Assembly (NCBI RefSeq): GCF_020921035.1 | Contig: NC_063154.1 | Coordinates: 26,731,948-26,795,947 of the forward strand | Direction of reading: 5' to 3' | Length of the DNA: 64,000 nt | Origin: Rhodamnia argentea | Taxonomy: Eukaryota > Streptophyta > Magnoliopsida > Myrtales > Myrtaceae | Notes under the pieces: generated by a model | Told to the model about the DNA's origin: nothing | Seen by the model: the letters and a program-made list of their open reading frames with translations, nothing else | Database searches by the model: none | Part shown: positions 22,888 through 35,245 of the stretch, in pieces | Layout of the letters: each line of letters opens with the position of its first letter | Numbering within the stretch: position 1 is the stretch's first letter | Program-made: the position numbers and the translations under genes

Positions 22888-24268
22888 ATGGCCACGGCCA
22901 TGGACGGAGACGACGCCACCGGCGACGGAGCGGCGGTGAAGCCGGCCAGGCCGACGCCGAAGCGGTTCACGAAGTCCCAGATCCCCGACACCATCCTCAA
23001 CAACGCCTCCCTCAACGCCGCCATCTCCCTCCTCCCGGCGAACTACAACTTCGAGGTCCACAAGTGCGTCGCCCGCATCCTCTCCTCCGGCGCCAAGCGC
23101 GTGGCCCTCCAGCTCCCCGAGGGCCTCCTCATGTACTCCCTCCTCCTCTCCGACATCTTCGCCTCCTTCGCCGCCGTCGAACACTGCTTCGTCCTCGGCG
23201 ACGTCACCTACGGCGCCTGCTGCGTCGACGACCTCTCCGCCCTCGCCCTCGGCGCCGACCTCCTCATCCACTACGGCCACAGCTGCCTCGTCCCCGTGGA
23301 CACCACCACCATACCTTGCCTCTACGTGTTCGTCGAGATTCGGATCGATGTCGGCCATCTCGTGGAAACTCTGAAGCTCAATTTGGGCGGGGACTACTCG
23401 GACGTCGTGCTCGCGGGCACGATTCAGTTCGCTGGGGCGATTCGCGCGGCGAAGCCCGAGATTGAGAGCAGTGGGTTTAGGGTTTTGGTGCCGCAGGCAA
23501 AGCCGCTGTCGGCAGGTGAGGTTCTCGGATGCACCGCTCCAAGGGTCCGGTTCTGACTCGAACGAGGGGACGATTGCGGTGTTTGTAGCAGATGGGAGGT
23601 TTCACTTGGAGGCTTTTATGATAGCGAACCCAGGGATTAAGACCTTTCGATACGATCCCTACATGGGGAAGTTGTTTCTTGAGGAGTATGATCAAAAGGG
23701 GATGAGGGAATCAAGGCGGAACGCGATATTGAAGGCGAAGGAGTGCGCGAGGAGTTGGGGAGTCGTGTTGGGGACGCTCGGGAGGCAAGGTAATCCGAGG
23801 ATTTTAGACAGGTTGGAGAAGAAGATGAGGGAAAAGGGCTTTGAATACACGGTGGTTTTGATGTCTGAGATCACTCCTGGGAGGATCGCTCTGTTCGAGG
23901 ATTCTGTGGATGCTTGGATTCAGATCGCCTGTCCGAGGCTTTCCATCGACTGGGGTGACGCATTTCATAAGCCGGTATTGACACCGTTCGAGGCGGAGAT
24001 CGCTCTTGGGTTCGTTTCTGGCTGGTGGGAGAGAAATTTGAAGACGAACTCGGGTTGCATAGCCGATTCCGGTTGCAGCAAGGGCGGCTCAGGATGCGAA
24101 TGCGGGAGTAGCGGAGCTTCGAAGTGCGACGGCATTGGAGATTACCCGATGGATTACTATGCCCAGGACGGTGGGGAGTGGAATTCTTCTTATGTGAAGA
24201 AGCCGTCCAGGTCCCGGCCTGCGAGGAGGATTCCTGTGCCTTCCGCAGGCAGCAGTAGCATAGCTTAG
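22888..24268 (+). CDS. DPH1: DPH1, diphthamide synthase subunit (frame break)
   Basis: 2-(3-amino-3-carboxypropyl)histidine synthase subunit 1. With DPH2 it makes the first modification of the target histidine of elongation factor 2, using a 4Fe-4S cluster and S-adenosylmethionine. Intronless, about 459 residues. The three cluster cysteines of the family are visible in context: GDVTYGACC (C111), SAGEVLGCTAP (C215) and WIQIACPRLSIDWG. VFVADGRFHLEAFMIANP and LGTLGRQGN are also conserved. The frame that starts at 22888 runs into a stop at 23554-23556, while the rest continues one base over (second frame open 23462-24268). The shift falls in 23541-23550, a GGG-CC-GG run. The C-terminal 70 residues (Gly/Ser/Cys-rich) look poorly conserved. 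Either a one-base sequence error or a recent lesion; the body is otherwise undamaged. Confidence 0.9.
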
Positions 24269-25903
24269 TATTGGGTATGTACATCTTCTGTACCGCTCGC
24301 TCATTTGACGCATAATGGTGCTCGAGTCTCTGTTTGTTCTACAATAGTTAGCCAGTGTAATTTAAGAGAACTTGGCAGAGTTTTTCACTTGATCCAATCC
24401 TTTCACTGCCACAGATTTTGCTCCTAGAAAGATCGCTTCCATTTACTAGAGTTTCGTGGGGAACTGTAATCTAAGAATTTGTGTTTTAGCCACTACTTTT
24501 AGACCTTGAGAACAGTGACATGAAGTAGTAAACATCTTTTCTTCTTACAATTTTTGTTCTCTTCCTTCAGTAGATTGAAATTGGTGCATAGAGAGGAGCA
24601 GGAAATACTACGATTCCAGTGACTTAATTATGCAACGGGAAGTTCTCTGAGATTATGGAGACACAAAAGAACTACTTTAAAATGTGAAGTGAGAGGGGAA
24701 GACTGTTGAAGACCGCATTGCTAGCACGCTCACACCATGAAATGAACTTCGAATAAACTTAAGCAAGAGATAGCGATTAGGCGAAATGCTATGTTCGTTA
24801 AGAATAACGTCGAAGCGATAGCGGATGATCTCGAGCCCTGGGGAGTATATGCTCGAATTAGCTTGGCCAAGGTCTTGGCTATCTTCCTCGCCAATTTTCC
24901 CTTTTTCTCTTTTCTCGAATTCTTCATCCTCTCTTCTTACTCACTCTATGGAATTAATGTTGCCACGTATATCTCTCTCCTTCCTTTTGCTTTAAGGTTT
25001 TGTTTGTTTCGTGATAAATGAATAATTTAAAAAATATCTTCCTAAAAGTGATTGTTTATATCATTTACAAAAATAAATGAATGAGAAATACTTTTTATTT
25101 TTCATGGAAATGTTTAAATGTACGGACTTCTTGAACCTCACCTCAAAAGTTTCATGAAGTCCATCGAGAATGTCACGAGACTCCGAGCCACCAAGATTCG
25201 CAGCTCTTAGGGCATCTTCCAGCCGTCCTTACATCTTTGTCGCCGTCAAAACATTTTGATAAGAGCTCTAGTCCGGTGATATCTGCTTTCTGAGATTCAA
25301 CTAAATGTGATTCGTTTGGTTACTTCATCTTTATTTGTATTCTCTACTACCCTCTTTGTGTTCGTACTTTAAGTCACCTAACAAGTAGTTAGTGTAGATG
25401 TTCTGAGGTCGTCCGGGCACCTTTCTGGGGGCGCTTCAAGCCCCAGGAATGGGCCGTATGCTCATTGTCCACTATCCAGGCGGTTCTTCGGACACTGCGA
25501 GTGGTCAGCCCGTTCTCAGTCCATTCATGCCCTAGCCGGTGCTCGACGCATCCTTTATGTATCATCCGCCTTAAAATCACATAGTGCAGGTTCAGGCAGT
25601 TCACATGGGACTGCTTGCATAAGGGGCTAACATTGAAATTACATGCAATGTCGAGAATCTATCCCCGGTTGACTCATGAGTCAAACCATTCGAATTCGCA
25701 TGCATATCATCAGGCCTTTAATCTGAAGAACGAGACATACAAGCATGCTGCTACAGAATATGATGATAACTTTTACTTGTTATAACAGTGAAATCTAGTC
25801 CTTTCCTGTGTCAAAATTTTTCTCCTCCTACACCTACAATAGCAACAAATAATCAAAAGGTCTCACATCCACTTTTAACCAGTGACGTACCTAGTCATAT
25901 AAT
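24269..25903. other. Intergenic, no identified gene
   Basis: The first 150-250 bases are probably DPH1 3' untranslated sequence. Plus-strand open frame 24791-25021 (MFVKNNVEAIADDLEPWGVY, then a hydrophobic stretch) and minus-strand frame 25604-25389 are not recognised and have no supporting context, so I do not call genes. Confidence 0.45.
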
Positions 25904-28900
25904 TTAAATAAGCTTCTTCTTTTGGAAGAATCGCTTCAAGTACCAAATCTGAAAGGCCGAAACAACGATGCATAATCCCAAGGACATTATACTGAACCAG
26001 GCCACTCTGGCATTGGTTTTTTCGCTCACCATCCTCATCTCTGCTTCTCTGTTATTACAGGCAATGATTAAGGGACATTACTACAAAGTGTGAAACGAGA
26101 ATAATCAATATCAAGTAGAAATACACAAATTACCTGCTCTTCAAGTACAATAGATTTTCATGTATGGCCTCCACAGCTCCTTCGAGCTTCCTGAGCTCAA
26201 GCTCCACGCCCTGTAGAACATTGACGAGGAAACATTGAGAAAGCCGCTGTTGAAGAAAATCTCAAAGGATTCAGGGTATTCAAAGGATACCCAGAAAAAA
26301 AAATAAACGAAGAAAGGGCTCAAGGAGTATATTTTAGCGACCATTTTGCAAAATAGAGATATTCCACCTTCTAACAAGATTCACCACTTCGCTTCGTGTG
26401 GAGAAAAAACAACCACCGAAACACTCACTTATCCAGACTAGATAACTGCTATTAAAGGCATCACAGCATGCCACAGATGCCCCATCTACATAGTGTCTCT
26501 CAGATCCAATGACAATTATTCTTCATCAAAATGCACATTAAGAGTGCACCCTGAAGCATATTATGAATCTCCAGTGAAAATTAAAACAAAGGTCAATTTG
26601 TGAGGAACGTCTGCATGTTAGAAACATACAGAAAATGACATCACAAATGTATGAATTTTTTTTTCCTTAGAGACTAGGAGACAATCCAGTTTGTTGAAGA
26701 TTCTCTTTCCTAGACACCTAAGAGCAAGTTCCTTTATAGTGGAAACACCTTCTAATATTTACCTTTAGGATGGAAATACCATATAAACAAGAAACCACAG
26801 TCCTTACCTCAATCTTCTCTTTTCTTGCAACTGATTCCCAATCCTTCGCTGCAATTCCAGTTTTCCAATCAATATTGACACTTACTTCTCCACTTCCTTG
26901 ATTAATGACCATCCACCCAAAAACAGGCCAAGTAGTTGCCAGCTTCACTAGTTGTGAATGCAAATTGACCATGAGTGACATTCTCCTGGTGGTGCAAATT
27001 GTTGCCATATGGTGAAGTCACCTACAAAGATAGAAGCAAAAATTTAACAAACATGAGCTTGCCTTCAATCAAACAATTATCTGGTTCCCAAATATCAGTA
27101 AATCTATGTGAGAAAAGACTCTTTTTCATTTATCAATAGAGAAAGAAGTTAATTATTCACTTATTCAGCTCATGCCTTGGGCAGCATAAGGCTATTTATT
27201 CTACTAGTGTTGAGGCACGCACCAGTGAGAGGTTATTTATCACAGAAAAAGGAAACGTTTTGAGAGGAGTTGGGTGATTATTTAATGGAGTAAATATGGT
27301 GATAGTGGGTAGTTATTAGACATATGAAGTGAATGGTTACTTGATGAAATGAGTTCAGTGAGTCGCAAGGGTAATATTAAAAAGGTTCAAGATGTGAGAC
27401 AAACAAAACTTTTCCCTTATTGAATAGAGTTGTTAGAGATGGGTCATGACAAGAACAACACTGAGTTTGCCGAGACAGTTTATGCCTACCAATAGAATTT
27501 GACTACATCGAGTTGGTTTTGAAAGTCAAGATTAAGGCATTAAGGGGGTCTCCTTGCACCATTTGTCAAAGCACAGTTTTTCCCTCACATGTTGCCGTTG
27601 CTTAAGTTACCTACTTTAATCAACTGGGTCAAATCTCCTAAGAAAAACAAGAGAGAGCACAAAGGGAAAGGTAAATCAAGCAACTGTCGGTTCTTCCGCT
27701 TTATCTGCTGTAGAACAAACACGACAATTCTCAGAAGAAAGCAAAAGAACTATCAGACTATTCTCCAAATTATATTTCCACTGATAAGGCATTTCAACTT
27801 TCAGAATAGCTCAATGTTGGAAATCTAGCATAATCTCTGTTGTCTCATTATTATAACGAATATCTTACTGATAGAAACATGAAAACGAAGGATCGTGTGA
27901 ATGCATGTAATCTTCTACTTGATACTTTTCCAACTAAATCTAGTAATTCAATTTGCTCATAATTCCAACTCCTGAAATAAGATCAGAACTTTAACATTGG
28001 CTTTTGAAATGACAAAGAAGCCTTCAGTAAGTTGAGAACCATAAGTCTTTTATTTGACCTTCCATTCCAAACTTTCTATGTCATTCATAAGGCCCTAACA
28101 GAGATATACAAAGACTTACTGCAGTAAAAGCAATAGTTTTCTTTTTTGGTGACCCGAACAGGAAAACCTGGGGCAACACGTGCACCAAAGTACCACCGGT
28201 TAAGTTCGGGATTCAAACACTGCCTTTGGGGAGGTGCAGGTGGTAAAAGCAATAGTTGATCAACAGGAAAATGAAGAAACTGCAAAAGAAGTCTTTCAAT
28301 ACACTCTACAAATAAGTCTACATCCCTAAGCCTCAAACAACAGAGTAAGCTGGATCTCGCAAATTGTGAAAGGCTAATGCCAAGACCTGTAAAACATCAT
28401 TTGCACCATCCAATTTGGTTTTGAAAAGGTACTTTTGTTTTCTTATGCTCTATTCCTAAACAATTGCTCAATGGATTTGCAGCTTGTTGAGGTGTTAAGT
28501 AGTATACTCTGCCCTGTGAGCAAATTAGGCACCTTTTCTTTCTTTTGAAAATGGAGTATTCAATCGGCAGAAAAAAAAAAAAAGTAGTTTATGACATTCT
28601 CCCAAAAATGAATGCATACAAATAAGATGCGTATAGAATGAGGAATTATTTGACTGTCAAGGAAGACATGGATCTATAGGTTCAATTCTGTATGGAGGTG
28701 CCACATCCTGTCCATGAGATAAAAAAGTTAGATCTTAGGGATTTGCTCACTTGTTAATAACTTGTATAAAAGTCAGCATGACTTGATTTCATATGCAAGT
28801 CTTAAATGTAAATTATGCTCAAGAGAAAGCAAAGCTGTGCTTGCTATGAACCTTATCCGAAGTTCAAAGAATGTCTTATGGTTTTATATGTAAAGATCAG

Positions 28901-30785
28901 TGCAGTAACCAAAAATCTCTGTAAAGATAATTAGGAGGATCAATAAACACACAAGATTTCACCAGAATTATAGGTTCAAAACAAATCGTCTCAAAAATAG
29001 GTTATGTTGGCAAAATCAACTTTTCTGGAGAGTAAAAAGGCCGTGTCATTAATTCCATGGGGCTTCCAAAGCTATCTGTAGCAATGAATATAGCAACATA
29101 AGACTCACAACTAAAGGTTTATTATCTGATCTTCATCACTTTTAGGGAGGCATACAATAGGGATTAGATACACAGATGAAACTGGCATTAAGCAATTGAA
29201 TTTAGGCTAAAGGCTCTGAAACTGGAGAAGAAAGAGAAAGAAAATCATTGTTAATAGTCTGATTGCTTCAAGAAATGAGTTCAAAATCACTAGAAGATAT
29301 CTCTGTAATTGGCTCTCTGGTTGGATAAACTAATTATGCAATCAAGTATCATCCCATGTTCCAATTTTTAATCAGTCAATCCTATGTATCATGGAGAAGC
29401 AATAAAATTTACCTTTGCTAGTTGCAAAGTTTCTTATAAAGCGACACTGTTTATACCAACAAGCACATGGAAAATGCTGGAAGTTCAATTTTGAGCATAT
29501 GATGTGCCACAAAATAAGCATTAACGGTAAGAAATATTAATTAGCCAAAAACGCCACAGACATAGTCAAAGATAAGTGAATGCATTAGACCTCTCAATCT
29601 GTAATCAGCTATAAAGCTTGGACTTGCCATAGTAGTCAGTAAGGTAGAACTAGGATGACTGCTGAGGCAACACCTTTGTGAAGAGATTACATTATTTGTG
29701 GTACCAAGGGGAGTCAACTCGAGGCTTGTCACCATCAAACCCCAATCCCTTCCCTTTTTGCCCCTTTCAGAAAACCCAAAAGGAGGAAAAAGAAAATCCG
29801 GAAGAGGTGAGGTGTCTAGTGTTGAACTTCATAGTATCAAACCACCAATTCATAATTCTACAAAATCAAAACCCCGTCGAAGAATGGGGATTGGTGGTGA
29901 TCACAGGAACTCGCAGCAGGTTTATCTATCTTAAGCATTCAGATTGCAACTACACTAACAACCAATGAGAAAAATGTCAATAGCTATTGAGATCCGGGCC
30001 TACAAGCGCTCACCCTACTGCTTCTCCCAGCAACAGCCAATTCAACCCCAAAATTATGCATTATATTCACATCCCCTCCCAACACATAGACCCAAAAATT
30101 CGACGGACTGAGCTCTAAAGAAGTATCAAATTCGCAAAATTCTCTCTTTTTCAAGTTGTTTTCCTCTGCCTCTAAAGCACCAACTGCTCATCTGCCTATC
30201 AGCAAGATTTATCAGCTGCTAGTCGACAGAAACTTCAGCGCGTAAACATGCATGCAATCAATAACGCAAAAAGCTCCAATAACTACAGACAGCCGAAAAT
30301 CCCAGGTCCTCAGCTTCAAACCTTTCGTGCACCCAGCGAGTTTCGTTTCCCAATAGGCTAAGTCACGCATATTCGATACTCTCGGAATCTCAAAGGGGGT
30401 GGGGGTGGGGGGAAGAACAGAGAAAGAAAACCGCAATCTTTCAGTCGCATCTCCTCTGAATTTTCTCCCTCCTCAAAGTCCCCGCCGATCCAAGACGCAA
30501 AGTTTCACGGGGATAAGAAAAGAAGAAGAATACAGCGCGAGAAGCGGAATTCAACGCGCGAGAGAGAGAGAGAGAGGGGCGGGGTGTGACCTTGACGGAG
30601 ATGGCGGGGATGTGGGAGTGATCGTCGGAGACGACGACGTAATCGGCCAAGACGACGACGTTGTTCTGGATTTCCTCGGAGACGCACTTGGTGCCGGTGG
30701 GGGGTAGGGTCAACCAGATGGCTTGCCCCCTGTCGACGGCGAACCAGAGCAGGATCAGCGGCAACCACAACGCCCTCTTCGCCAT
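25904..30785 (-). CDS. p24-delta cargo receptor (TMED family)
   Basis: Type I membrane protein of the early secretory pathway that cycles in COPI and COPII vesicles between ER and Golgi as a cargo receptor. Four exons on the minus strand: 30785-30591, 27021-26808, 26210-26134 and 26048-25904; about 209 residues. Signal peptide residues 1-22 ([20 protein letters not shown]..), then a GOLD domain (about 23-120, with [19 protein letters not shown] and [11 protein letters not shown]), a short coiled coil ([17 protein letters not shown]), a membrane segment (about 175-199), and the tail [10 protein letters not shown] with the FF motif and dilysine KKxx COPI signal. Exon 2 is 214 nt where 213 fits: after WVDGH an extra base near 26901-26906 creates TAA, and the frame resumes at [12 protein letters not shown]. 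All other exons and splice sites are intact. Intron 1 is 3.6 kb. Confidence 0.92.
28135..28245. repeat. Possible SINE-like fragment in p24 intron 1
   Basis: On the minus strand a 'CACCTGCACCTCCCCAAAGG' run is followed by a B-box-like TGTTTGAATCCCG. This type of string is common in plant tRNA-derived short interspersed elements, but I see no clear A box or 3' tail. Confidence 0.25.
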
Positions 30786-30975
30786 TGAAGAAGATGGAGA
30801 GAGAGAGAGAGAGAGAGGGTACCCGAGTCTCCGATCGAATCGGTCTTCGGATCTGCGAAGAAGAAGAAGAAGAAGAAGAAGAAATTGATTACGAGTTCAG
30901 CTACTCCCTCTTCGGGTTTTGGTCTTCTGGGTCGCTTGCTTGCTTCTGTTGTCTCTCTCTCTCTCTCTCTCTCTC
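30561..30975. repeat. Cluster of GA/CT and GAA microsatellites
   Basis: Four simple repeats surround the first exon of the p24 gene: (GA)n at 30561-30577 just inside intron 1, (GA)n at 30796-30818 directly upstream of the start codon, (GAA)n at about 30857-30882, and (CT)n at about 30954-30975. On the coding strand the last three fall in the leader/promoter as CT- and TTC-rich tracts, a frequent feature of plant core promoters and leaders. Confidence 0.8.
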
Positions 30976-31030
30976 GTTTCCTCTTGGATTCGATCCCGTG
31001 ATCTCTCGGCAAGCGTTCGGTATTTGTCAT

Positions 31031-31552
31031 TTCTCGGTTTCTTTCTCAAGGAAAATTAAAATCACATAAATTACATAAACATAATTCCATTCTCCGTAAT
31101 TCGAGAGAATCAACCAAATTCACATAGAATTTCTGAAAATCATCCGATTACCACATTGCAATTGACGTCAAAATCCTATACGAGATTAAACATTGAACCG
31201 CAATCAAATTTGTTGAAGTTTCAAAGTACAAATTAATTGCATACGTGATGATCTCGAGCTCAAGAGGGCATGATCTAGGGGGCACGAGGGGCTCGTGATC
31301 ATAGTCAAGGGGAACATGACAGTACGGTCGAGTCAGTCAGTCGACCTTATCCCAAAATACATAACAACATCATTTTACCTCATACCATACTTATTTAAAG
31401 GTTTTTATTTTTATTTTTATTTTTTTTATTTTTTATAATCAAGGTTTCCCACATGTAATGGATTATTTCTCAAAGTGGTGGGGGTATGCCAATGCCACCG
31501 GGTAAGTGTCCCAAGACATGATCGTTGAGAGTCGAACACGGGATCTCATTAC
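31031..31552. other. Upstream of p24, no gene seen
   Basis: Contains the distal promoter of the p24 gene and AT-rich sequence. At about 31525-31545 there is a degenerate 'GAGTCGAACACGGGATCTC' word typical of tRNA-derived repeats. Nothing else is supported. Confidence 0.4.
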
Positions 31553-31561
31553 TTATTTAAA

Positions 31562-32124
31562 GGGTTAATATCATGAAAAACCCCAAATGGTATATCTATA
31601 ATAAATTTACTCCGAACTATTTTTTCAATCACAAAAAAATCCCAAACCGATATACCGTGATAAATTTACCATAAACTATCTTTTTGACAAACAAAAACTC
31701 TAAACTAGTACATCTATGATAAATTTACCATCTATTAGTTCCGTTAATTTGGATTAATACCACCAAAAATCTCAAATTGATAGATCCGTGACAAATAGAA
31801 GGTAAAAGCCCCAAACGTGTGTACATTCGAAAATTGTTACGTTTCATCTAAATCAACAATTCGACGGTGAAATTTAACAATAATTAAAAGATGATAAATT
31901 TGTCACAAGTGTACCGGTTTGGGATAAATTTATCAAAGGTGTACCGATTTAGGAGTTTTTGGTAGTTAAAAAAATAGTTTATGGTAAATTTCTCACAAAT
32001 GTACCAGTTTGAGATAAATTTATCAAAGTTGTACCGGTTTATGGATTTTTGATTGTTAAAAAAATAGTTTATGATAAATTTATCGCAAGTGTACCAATTT
32101 GAGATTTTTCATGGTATTAACCTC
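31562..32124. mobile_element. Inverted-repeat element with 9-bp TSD
   Basis: Tips GGGTTAATATCATGAAAAAC and, from the right end reverse-complemented, GAGGTTAATACCATGAAAAA. The identical 9-bp TTATTTAAA flanks it at 31553-31561 and 32125-32133. The interior consists of about a dozen degenerate 40-60 bp units carrying 'GATAAATTTACCATAAACTA' and 'GTGTACCGGTTTG'-like words, pointing inward from both sides. Same family as 14764-15172. No coding capacity. Confidence 0.8.
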
Positions 32125-32133
32125 TTATTTAAA

Positions 32134-34142
32134 TACATAGATATGTATAAGTCATTTGGAACATGCTCAATTTATCGTTAAGTCATTTGGAACATGCTCA
32201 ATTTATCGTTTTCTCCTAATGCATAATTAATTAAGTAACTTCTTCAACAACGTGACAGAAAAAGCACTTCGAATATACATTTAAAAAAACCACTTAGCAA
32301 GTGGCTCGGTCATTCGGAGCCGTGAGGCTTTGGCAACTGAATTCAATCTTCTTGGTCCCGTATCTTGACCTATGTTGCATCAACACGACATGTAATATAA
32401 GACACGACACGATACGACACGACACGCTGACAAGTAATTTTTCAAAAAATAGAAAATTTCGTCACGTTAGAACACGTTATATATTAACTATAAAAATCAT
32501 AAATTATCATGTATATATAAAAATATCGACGGTGAGTTTTTTCTTCTTCTATTAGGGATTCATGATTAGATTTTTTTGGATTGGTTGGGTATATTAGTTT
32601 TGGAGTGGCTGGATATATAACTTAAGTAAACATATATTTTTCATAGATTTACATGTTAACCCCTAATTTATTGAGAATGCTTAAAATTAACCCCGTGCGT
32701 GTCGAAATAGTGTGTCGAGATGTTGGACTCTCATGTTGTTGATATATCTCAAGTGCTAACCACGTGTTGGTCACATGTCGAAGAGTGTCGAAGAGTGTCG
32801 GAGTGTCGAGGGTTGGCACACCATGACATGATTGGCTCCAAAGAGTGTCCGTGTAACATAGATCTTGACATAATGGAACCCGACCAAATCAATCAGGTCG
32901 GATCTAAACGAGTTCAGGCCCAGCAAACATGGGCTTTGAATCTTTGACCAAGAATAGTTTGGACTTGCCTATATAGAATAAAATGATTTCAACCGTTTAA
33001 GATAATACATATACACAATGTGAGTGAGGATAGGGCAAAGGTTATCTGCCGCTCACGTCTATCTCCACCCTTTAAGTGGCTACAACACTTCCTAATTTAT
33101 GTTAGAGGTTGGTGACACTAAAAAAACAACTCGCCTATTGATACACTTGCCTGAGGCATGAAGGGAAGTTTTCAGAGCAGAATATCAGGGATATGAGAAA
33201 GTCATGCCTGTGACATGTGAGGCGCGCCGTAATTACCGATGTGTTGATGAATGTTGGATAGCTTATCGGTAACGATATAAGTTAATGCCACGTGTACGGC
33301 CAATAGAACACGATGAGGGAAGTGAAATAATTATGGATTATGGCTCCAACAATAGATGATGCCGCCGAGAATTCGCACACGAACTGGTAGATAGTCATCC
33401 TTTGAACATCCGGCAGGAGAATGGCCATCCAGAGTTACTCAAAGCTTTGATACAACCCCGTGAAGACTTGGTCATGAGATTCATGTCGAGTGAAGAACGT
33501 TAGCACCATCGATGAGGATAAAGGAGAGAAGGAGCAAGCCGTCACAAGTCATTGGGGAGCTGTCGATGGCAACATGATCCATTGTGTAGGCTAGAAATAG
33601 TTGCCGAATGACGTGTTCGAGCGGCTCATGAAGAATGGCGGACATCGAAGCAATCGACAAAGATGATTTGACAGCTACAACCATCGAAAAACAGTTATCT
33701 ATGCAACAATTATAAATACCACCAAGCATCCATTAGAGGAGCCCCGAACAAATCAAACAAATTTACTTTTTGTATTGCATTTTGAATTTTTTAAGCTATA
33801 GCTTTCAAATTCTCATCATCAAGTCAAACTTCGGCATTTATTTTTATCCTAGACGCTCTGCTATCGAGTCAAACTCCGATATAGTATTGAAGCATGCTCA
33901 GGCTTTGTTGTCGAGTCAAACTCCGGCAAAGTTTGTGTGCGTTGGTTCTTTTGTAAAATTGTACCCTCTAAACCTTTCCGTCGAGTCAAACTCTAGTTTG
34001 ATTTACTTTGTATAATCTTATTGAAGTTTCTACCTATAGATTTTCTGATTTCTGGATCATTCCTATCCAGGGTTGCCACAGGATCCTTTCCCTACATTGA
34101 AAAGCTGAAGAACTAATTTTTATTAAAGGCATTTCATCGCAA
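32134..34142. other. Repeat-like intergenic stretch
   Basis: At 32389-32425 an array of 'ACACG'/'ATACG' pentamers; at about 32778-32805 a short 'GTCGAAGAGT' repeat. Around 33712 there is TATAAATA followed by a leader-like region. Then a 15-base word close to TCGAGTCAAACTCCG occurs four times (33820-33834, 33864-33878, 33911-33925, 33981-33995). These features suggest an LTR or another promoter-bearing repeat fragment, but I cannot find matched ends or coding domains. Confidence 0.35.
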
Positions 34143-34435
34143 GAGAAATTCCAGCCAAACAGAGGTTTAAGGTAATTTCCCAATTAAAAGATGTTCGATT
34201 TTTATATTTGAAAATAATTTGTGCCTTTTTCATTTAGTATAAGATCACTAGATTTTTTTTGGTCATAGTAGAACTTCATAATTTTCAATTATGCCTTCTT
34301 GAGCTACATATCGCTTAGCCTCCAACGATCCAAAGAGAAAACAACTAATTGCTATCATCAATAGAAATTTAAACACTAATATAATTATTAGAAAAAAGAT
34401 TAAATAGCTCGTCTTCTTCGTATCTATATATTCAT

Positions 34436-35000
34436 TAGGGGTGAGCGGTTCCATTTCTTACGGGTTCCATCGGAATCGACTACTGTCGAACGGGTTCCTC
34501 ATTTTTGGAACCGAAACCTACCCTCATTAGGAACCTATCCTATCACGGGTTCTAGGATACCCGAGAACCTATCAATTTCTTTTATTTTTTCATTTTTAGT
34601 TAAGCAAAATGAGAGTGAACGCTACAACATCTAAGAGAAAGTAGAGGTGCATGATTTTAGACTCTATATAGGTTACATTTAGAACTTGAAACCAATATAT
34701 TAGAGCGCGTTTATCATTGTTTGGAACCCGAAACCTAAAAATTTGTTTGGTTCCAAATTATACACTCATTATCGGATGCCATGGAACATTGTATGATCGT
34801 GCAAAAACATATACCAAGAAAAATATAAAAATTTATTTCAGAATCTAGGATCCGGGTTCCAGGTAGTGGAACCCGGCCTACTCGTTGGAACAAATTCCTC
34901 AGGTTTTGGAACTTGAAACCTACCCTACATACCTTGGAACTTGGAACCTGGATCCTGGTTCGGGGTTCTCGGTTCTACCCTGGAACCATGCTCACCCCTA
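34436..35000. mobile_element. hAT-like MITE with 8-bp TSD
   Basis: 565 bp. Tips TAGGGGTGAGC followed by GGTTCC; reverse-complemented right end TAGGGGTGAGCATGGTTCC. Flanked by 8-bp ATATTCAT (34428-34435) and ATATTTAT (35001-35008), 7 of 8 identical. The interior is rich in 'GGAACC' and 'GGGTTC' words on both strands. The duplicated locus at about 42605-42635 lacks the element. TAGGG-type tips with 8-bp duplications are typical of hAT elements; there is no transposase. Confidence 0.8.
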
Positions 35001-35245
35001 ATATTTATGATCACAAAATTTGATTTGTGTGTTTTACATCAAAAAATAGTTCTAGTCTTTGACCAATGATAATGTCCATCTGTAAAAATTAAGGATTTGG
35101 GATTTGTTCTTTTCTTTATTTTGAATTTTCTCTTTTTAAGGCTAAAATTTCCACTTTTCTTTTGGCTAACCATTAGGTAATCGTTTAGGAGTTATTGGTT
35201 ATGCTGGATAGGAGTGTTGCCAACGACTCATCAATTTTTAAGGTT

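Noticed and set aside
22831..23358. Long minus-strand open frame opposite DPH1
   Set aside because: It is a shadow of the GC-rich first third of DPH1; composition is Gly/Glu/Val-repetitive and has no domain.
23515..23545. Short intron in DPH1 explaining the frame change (GTGAGG..CCAAG)
   Set aside because: It would be only about 30 nt, below any plausible plant intron, and would remove the conserved second cluster cysteine.
33200..34080. Endogenous pararetrovirus
   Set aside because: No coat, protease or reverse transcriptase sequence and no primer-binding site visible; only promoter-like features.
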